Source: Oidiodendron maius Zn (Eukaryota > Ascomycota > Leotiomycetes > Myxotrichaceae). From it: DNA of 64,000 bases. The DNA is taken from contig KN832881.1 of assembly GCA_000827325.1 (NCBI GenBank), positions 952,616 through 1,016,615 on the forward strand, in the 5' to 3' direction. Positions 58,985 through 64,000 of this stretch are shown one piece after another (position 1 is the stretch's first letter; each line of letters opens with the position of its first letter). Under the pieces are notes generated by a model that was not told the DNA's origin, ran no database searches, and saw nothing but the letters and a program-made list of their open reading frames with translations. A program made the position numbers and the translations under genes.

Positions 58985-61900
58985 ATGTCCGGCTGCGAGG
59001 CGCCCCAGAATGACTTTAAGCGTTCGGAATATGATGTCTTTACGACAGGTGAAGCTCAGAACAGCATCCAGTCGGACGGGAACAAACATGAAGGGGATAC
59101 AAGAAGGGAATGTTCGGAGCCGCCATGTGCATCAAGAAATATGCAACCTCGACGAGAGAAATCCCCTGGGTGTAATAGTCATAGCCCTCCTCGCCTTCCC
59201 CATCGCTCGGGAGATCACAGTCCTCACCTCCAGATTCCCGGAACGCCATCATTAGGAGGCCTAGCCATGGCCGCAATACAATATCTACCCTACCCACTAG
59301 TGGTTCTTAACAACCAGAAAACATTAGTAATGGCGAACGATGCCATGGGCCGGCTCCTCGACATTGAATACAACGAGTGCGTGGATGTCGAAGAGAACTC
59401 GGTAGTGGAAAGGCTCTGGGGCAAGACACTCGGTCAGATAGGCATCGATGTGCTTCAGAATGGGAGACCGGTCTGGGTAATGTGGGATTCCTTCTTAGAT
59501 GCTATTGCGCGGGAAATGGATATCGCAAAGAGCGAGGCGCAAAAGGAGGATGACGCTGCGGGTGGAAAACCAAGTGAGGATGACATAGGGTCAACTGTAG
59601 AACCGCCCGGCTCACTGAAGAGGACTACAAGTCTGACGAGTACCAATTCGCACGACACGGTTGTAGAGGTGGTAATCTCTCCTGGAGACATCTCGGCTCC
59701 GTACTGGAGAGAGAGAGATCACAAAGCCTCGTCTCTGAAGCACACGTACGCCAAAATGATAATAACTGTATGGGAGATGGACAAGGAAAGGTACTTTGCT
59801 TTAACTTTTACCTGCACGGACACGCATAAGCAATCCTTACCTTCTTCTGGCACGTCTGTAGAACGACCAAAAATGAAGCGCTCTGCAGACTCGACGGGTT
59901 CGCTATCTCAGTCAGGCCCAGCGGCATCCATCCTCAAGCACGCATCGATATATAGGAGAGCCAGTATTTCGTCTGCTACCATGAGCCCTGCGGATCTGTG
60001 TCCTTCAGAGACTCCGTTCCCGCCGCTGGGCCCACCGTCGCAGACCGTAATACCCAGCACGTCGAGCACTCTGCAAAAGCTCTTAGTGATGAAGGATGCG
60101 CTGCTTGACAGTACGGAAATGGCAATTGTGGCCATGTGGAAGGACTATGGGGTGACTATTTCGAACAGAGCGGCGCGGCAGCTGCTTCACTCGGAGGTGG
60201 AGATGGCTGACGTGAAAAATGGGTTGGAATTGGTTATGAACTGGCGTGCGTGGGACGAGGGGTTCAATGCGTTGCTCGAGGCTCCGCAGTACCCAATCAT
60301 CGATCTGATCAGGACCGAGCAGCCATTCCAGGGGCGAAGGGTAGGGCTGATCGATGGCGCAGGGCGCAAACATGTTCTGGACTGTGCCGGGGAGGCGATC
60401 CGGGACGATACTACGGGGGAGTTCCTTGCGGGAATGGTGACGGCAAGAGATATTACTGATATGACGGAGAAGATCAAGGACATGAAGGCAGAAAGCGAAC
60501 AGTGGTTCCAGGTTATTTGCGACAGCATGCCGCAGATGATCTGGACGAGTTCGCCTGATGGCATGGCTGAATGGTTTTCCGCACGATGGTAAGTTGGACC
60601 GTGCACTTAAAAAGGGGTAGCGAAAGCTGATTGCCGTTTTAGGTACGAGTATACTGGGCGGACGGAGGAGGAGTCGCTTGGGGACGATTGGCGAGGCGCG
60701 TTCCATCCAGATGATACCACAGCGGCGGATAAGCTTTGGGAACTTTCTATGAAGACAGGAGAACCATATAGTACCGAGTACCGGTGCAGGAATAAGGAAG
60801 GGGAGTATAGATGGATGCTGGCACGTGCTCTCCCACTCAGGAATATGCACTCTGGTGCCATAGAACGGTGGTTTGGAACTTTCACTGATATCCAGGAGAC
60901 TGTGGAGACGAGGTCTGAAGCAAAGCATCTGGTAAGGACTCTTCTCATTTAGGTATATGTACCACTAACTTCTCCCAGCGCGAGCAACTCCTATATGTCA
61001 TAGGCCACGCTCGGGTCACTCTCTTCTCGGTAGATAGGGAGCGGAACTTGACACTCCTTGAGGGAGCATTCATCTGGGATCTGGAAGGCGATGCTCGCAC
61101 AGACGAGAGCGGAGGCGCCAAGATTGCTCATGGTGACCAATACATTGGCAAGAACATCAAAGACATACTCCGCTCACGGAGCAAGAGAGGCAAAAGGGAT
61201 GACACCCCGACCTTCATAGAATCCGTTGAGAACATCCTCAATGGCAAGGCCACGGAACAACTACACGAGGACTGCATCGACAACAGATGGTATCGTACCA
61301 AATTTGTCCGTGTCTTGGGGAAGAAGGATCCCTCGCGACAAGACAGGCAGGCCTTAGTTGAAGGCGTTATTGGGGTGTCCATGGATGTCACGGAGATTAA
61401 GGACAAAGAGGAGTCACTGCGTGAGCAGGAGAAAGAGAACACGAGACTCCTGGCGAACGAAGCCGCCGCAAAGGAAGCTAGCCGTTTGAAGAGTCAGTTT
61501 CTGGCGAACATGTCGCATGAGATCCGGACACCCATCGGAGGTATCATAGGAATGGCGGAGCTCTTGGTCGAAATGGACCTCAATGAGGAGCAGCAGGAAT
61601 GCGCGGATAGCCTTCTCAGGTCTGCTAATGGGTTATTGACCGTTATTAATGATATCTTGGACTTTTCCAAGGTCGAGTCTGGCAGATTGGACATGGAAGA
61701 GGTACCGTTCAGGCTCGACATAGTCGTTCAGGATATTAGCAAGATCTTACGATTCGACGCAGAGAAAAAGGACCTTCTTTTCGAGTCTGAAGTCTCTGTT
61801 GGGATGGAGAATGCGATTGAAGTGCTGGGAGATCCTGGGAGGCTGCGCCAGATCGCGACCAACCTCATCACGAACAGCATCAAATTTACTAGCCAGGGTA

Positions 61901-63436
61901 GTGTGAAATTCCTTGTACAGAAGGAGAGAGAGACAGAAGATACTGTGGAAGTGAGGTTCGTGGTTGAGGACACGGGGATTGGCATAGACGAGGAGACCCA
62001 GAAACATCTGTTCCAACCCTTCATTCAGGCTGATGCCTCTACTGCGCGGCGATTTGGAGGCACGGGCCTCGGCCTGACCATCTGTAGGAACCTGCTTAAT
62101 CTTATGAATGGGCGTATCGTCCTGGAGTCGTACCCTGAGCACGGCACATCTGTAACGTTCCGGATACCTTTCAAGAAGGCGCCGTTCCCTGGCGACGAGG
62201 GCACTCAAATCGATATAGGCAGCGTGCCTGAGCGATTGCAGAGTGATAGCAGTGTGTCGTATAGCGATTCAGATCACAATACAGGCGACTTGCCCTCGCA
62301 CTCAACTGTAGGGAATCCTAGCGTAGCTCCTAGAGCACGTCTCTCCTTCAAGGAGCGGTCGATGGTTCACGTCCTCCTGGTGGAGGATAAGTAAGCCTCC
62401 CCCCTCATATCTGATCCTTCTTCCTTGTAGTTACTAACATGCCTATCACTCCAGCGCAGTAAACCAGCAAATCGCCCTTCGCACAATCCGCAAACTTGGC
62501 TATTCCGCCACGGCAGTCTGGAACGGCCGCGAGGCCCTGGACTACCTCCTCGCTGCTTTCCCTTCTCCCATTTCCTCGCCCACTTCCCAAGAACCCCACT
62601 CCCCGTCAGCATCCACACACCCCCGACCTGACATTATCCTCATGGACGTGCAGATGCCAGTCATCGATGGGTACCGCGCCACACATTTCATACGGCACCA
62701 CTCGCCCTACAAGACCACATCGGGCCACATCCCCATCGTAGCGATGACGGCAAGTGCTATTCAGGGCGACAGGGAGAAGTGCTTGCGTGCGGGCATGGAC
62801 GATTATGTGGCCAAGCCAGTGAAGGGCAAGATGCTGGAGCGTACACTGGATCGGTGGGCGCTTGCAGGCCGAGGGAGAAGGATTGATAGTGAGAATGGAG
62901 TGGAGAAGAACATGGACAAGGAGTACCAGGGCAGCGAGTGTAGCGAGGACTCTGAGCACAAATGCTCTAAAGGGTCCCCAAGCCAGACTCACTCCTCGTC
63001 GACGGTATCATCCCATGTAGGAGGAGTGAGCCCGTCCCCGTTAAGCTCACGACTGCGCAAGCGCTATGAGGACCTCACAATCCCTGATCCTGAACTCAAT
63101 CCTGGCGTCAGGGAGGGGGCAGAGGAGAAGGCCCTGGCGTTGAAGGTGGAAAGGTCTTCGGAGGCCTCGGGCCAGAAACGTAGACAAGGGTTGGGATCGT
63201 GCGCGGGGGCGCTGACCACGGGACATGAGTTGACGGTGGAAAATGTAGGGAGGCTGGAGAGGGAGAGCGGTAGTGGTAGTGGTAGTGGTAGTGGTAGTGC
63301 AAAAGTTGATAGTGACGGTAGTGCTGGGAAGAGCAAGGTTGGAACGGAAGAGAGCGATGTGAGGAGTGCAGGTTGGGAAGCGAGGAGGCCGCGCGTGATG
63401 AGGTGGCCGGATAGTCAGAGGACTATAACGGGGTAG
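58985..63436 (+). CDS. PAS-domain hybrid histidine kinase
   Basis: Exons join(58985..60588, 60643..60931, 60979..62390, 62455..63436), 1428 residues. A cytosolic-looking two-component sensor with no membrane segment. Order: a Ser/Pro-rich start; PAS-like region ([21 protein letters not shown]); a long low-complexity linker; PAS ([19 protein letters not shown]); PAS/PAC ([17 protein letters not shown] to [13 protein letters not shown]); another PAS-like stretch ([17 protein letters not shown] to [10 protein letters not shown]); HisKA with H811 ([15 protein letters not shown]); HATPase_c (N box [11 protein letters not shown]1 [11 protein letters not shown]2 [10 protein letters not shown]); and a receiver with acidic DN pair after VLLVEDN and phospho-acceptor D1166 ([13 protein letters not shown]), then MTASAIQGD and KPVK. 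The C-terminal tail is long, charged and holds a Ser-Gly repeat. The group within fungal HHKs is not assigned here. Confidence 0.92.
63268..63299. repeat. Hexanucleotide GGTAGT minisatellite encoding Ser-Gly repeat
   Basis: Five tandem GGTAGT units in the 3' part of the histidine kinase encode [11 protein letters not shown] near the C-terminus. The array is exact, which suggests recent expansion or contraction. Confidence 0.75.
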
Positions 63437-63864
63437 CAAGATAGGGCAACGACAGAAAGACGGAAGGATGTGTGAATATACATAAGAACGAAGAGTCGAG
63501 AAGCCTCCTTGACTGTTGAAAGTTAGGAAATCAACGTTTAGGTCCGGACGTGGAACTGACTGAGTGATTCTACTATAGCGATATATCTGAGACAAATCAT
63601 ATCTACCTACAGTCATTGACAACCGTCGCATCGACTCACATCAAATTCTAGTAATTAGTACTTGGTAACTATATGTCATTATATCAGCTCAGTTAAGCTG
63701 CGTCCCTTTTGCGGTGCACAGCTTGCTTATGGCCCCAGCCTACCTAGCTAGAGAAGGTATATATCATCAATAACGGTAGGTTAGATAGGACATCATGTAA
63801 TAGGCCACGCGCCTTGCCCCCCAAATCCTTATCACCCAAGATCCATACGATAAACAAACAAGGG
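63437..63864. other. Intergenic region after the histidine kinase gene
   Basis: 428 bases of A/T-rich sequence with the 3' end of the kinase gene. Frames here are short and unconvincing. Confidence 0.4.
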
Positions 63865-64000
63865 CTAATCCTCTTCGCCCGCCTCTTGCCCCTGACACCA
63901 GTGGTATATGTTGTTGATGTGGAGGAGACCGAAAATATCCCCACCAGACGACGACGACGCGAATATCAGTCCCGCAAAATATGATGTGTGTCCAGGACCC
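63865..64000 (-). CDS. Possible C-terminal end of an unrecognised gene, partial
   Basis: On the minus strand a frame is open from the window edge to a TAG at 63865-63867. It reads GPGHTSYFAGLIFASSSSGG, then DIFGLLHINNIYHWCQGQEA and GEED at the end. The composition looks protein-like and the acidic tail is plausible, but 44 codons are too few to identify a family, and a competing frame (63744-63944) overlaps it. Low confidence. Confidence 0.3.
   Translation of the reverse strand, partial: GPGHTSYFAGLIFASSSSGGDIFGLLHINNIYHWCQGQEAGEED

Overview
The window is nuclear DNA of a filamentous ascomycete (Pezizomycotina). The evidence is the many short introns (about 45-90 nt, GTRNGT-like donors, CTAAC/CTAAT branch points), a fungal white-collar-2 photoreceptor subunit, a Zn2Cys6 activator, a hybrid histidine kinase, a UPF0658 Golgi protein and a Stb6-type Sin3-binding protein. 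I cannot name the species. Genes are dense, on both strands, and almost all are single-copy housekeeping genes. Exon models were built by hand by matching splice phase to family consensus.

Layout. 1-9 kb: mitochondrial lysyl-tRNA synthetase (cut by the window edge), TIM10, STB6-like, RMD5/GID2 and PPP4R2/PSY4. 10.9-17 kb: UPF0658 membrane protein, a crotonase ending in SKL, a RidA protein whose last intron decides whether it also ends in SKL, and an unrecognised acidic protein. 17.3-19.2 kb: a gene-free insertion with an 11-bp target-site duplication, a (TAA)n end and Pol III A/B boxes. 19.3-31 kb: wc-2 and RAD50 share a divergent promoter, followed by a large unrecognised Ser/Pro-rich protein and a decayed CPA2 cation/proton antiporter. 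31-46 kb: a run of RNA-biology genes (TMA23-like, THG1, NTR2, SmG, KRE33/NAT10, SNU114) with a Cdc25/arsenate-reductase-type rhodanese protein and ERG10. 46.8-58 kb: CIA2, a Zn2Cys6 transcription factor containing an assembly gap, an MBL-fold protein, an amidase and a methyltransferase. 59-63.4 kb: a PAS hybrid histidine kinase. The last 136 bases may hold the end of another gene.

I found no secondary-metabolite cluster, CRISPR or convincing tRNA gene. The most notable observations are these: (1) the RidA gene carries a stop codon inside its last 5' splice site, so splicing replaces the stop with a peroxisomal SKL; (2) 11 of 62 modelled introns end in AAG rather than CAG/TAG, and in several cases conserved protein sequence admits no other site; (3) the RAD50 start codon appears to be split across an intron, with a 2-nt microexon; (4) a probable retroposon contains internal Pol III boxes; (5) a CACGTGA element recurs in three divergent promoters.
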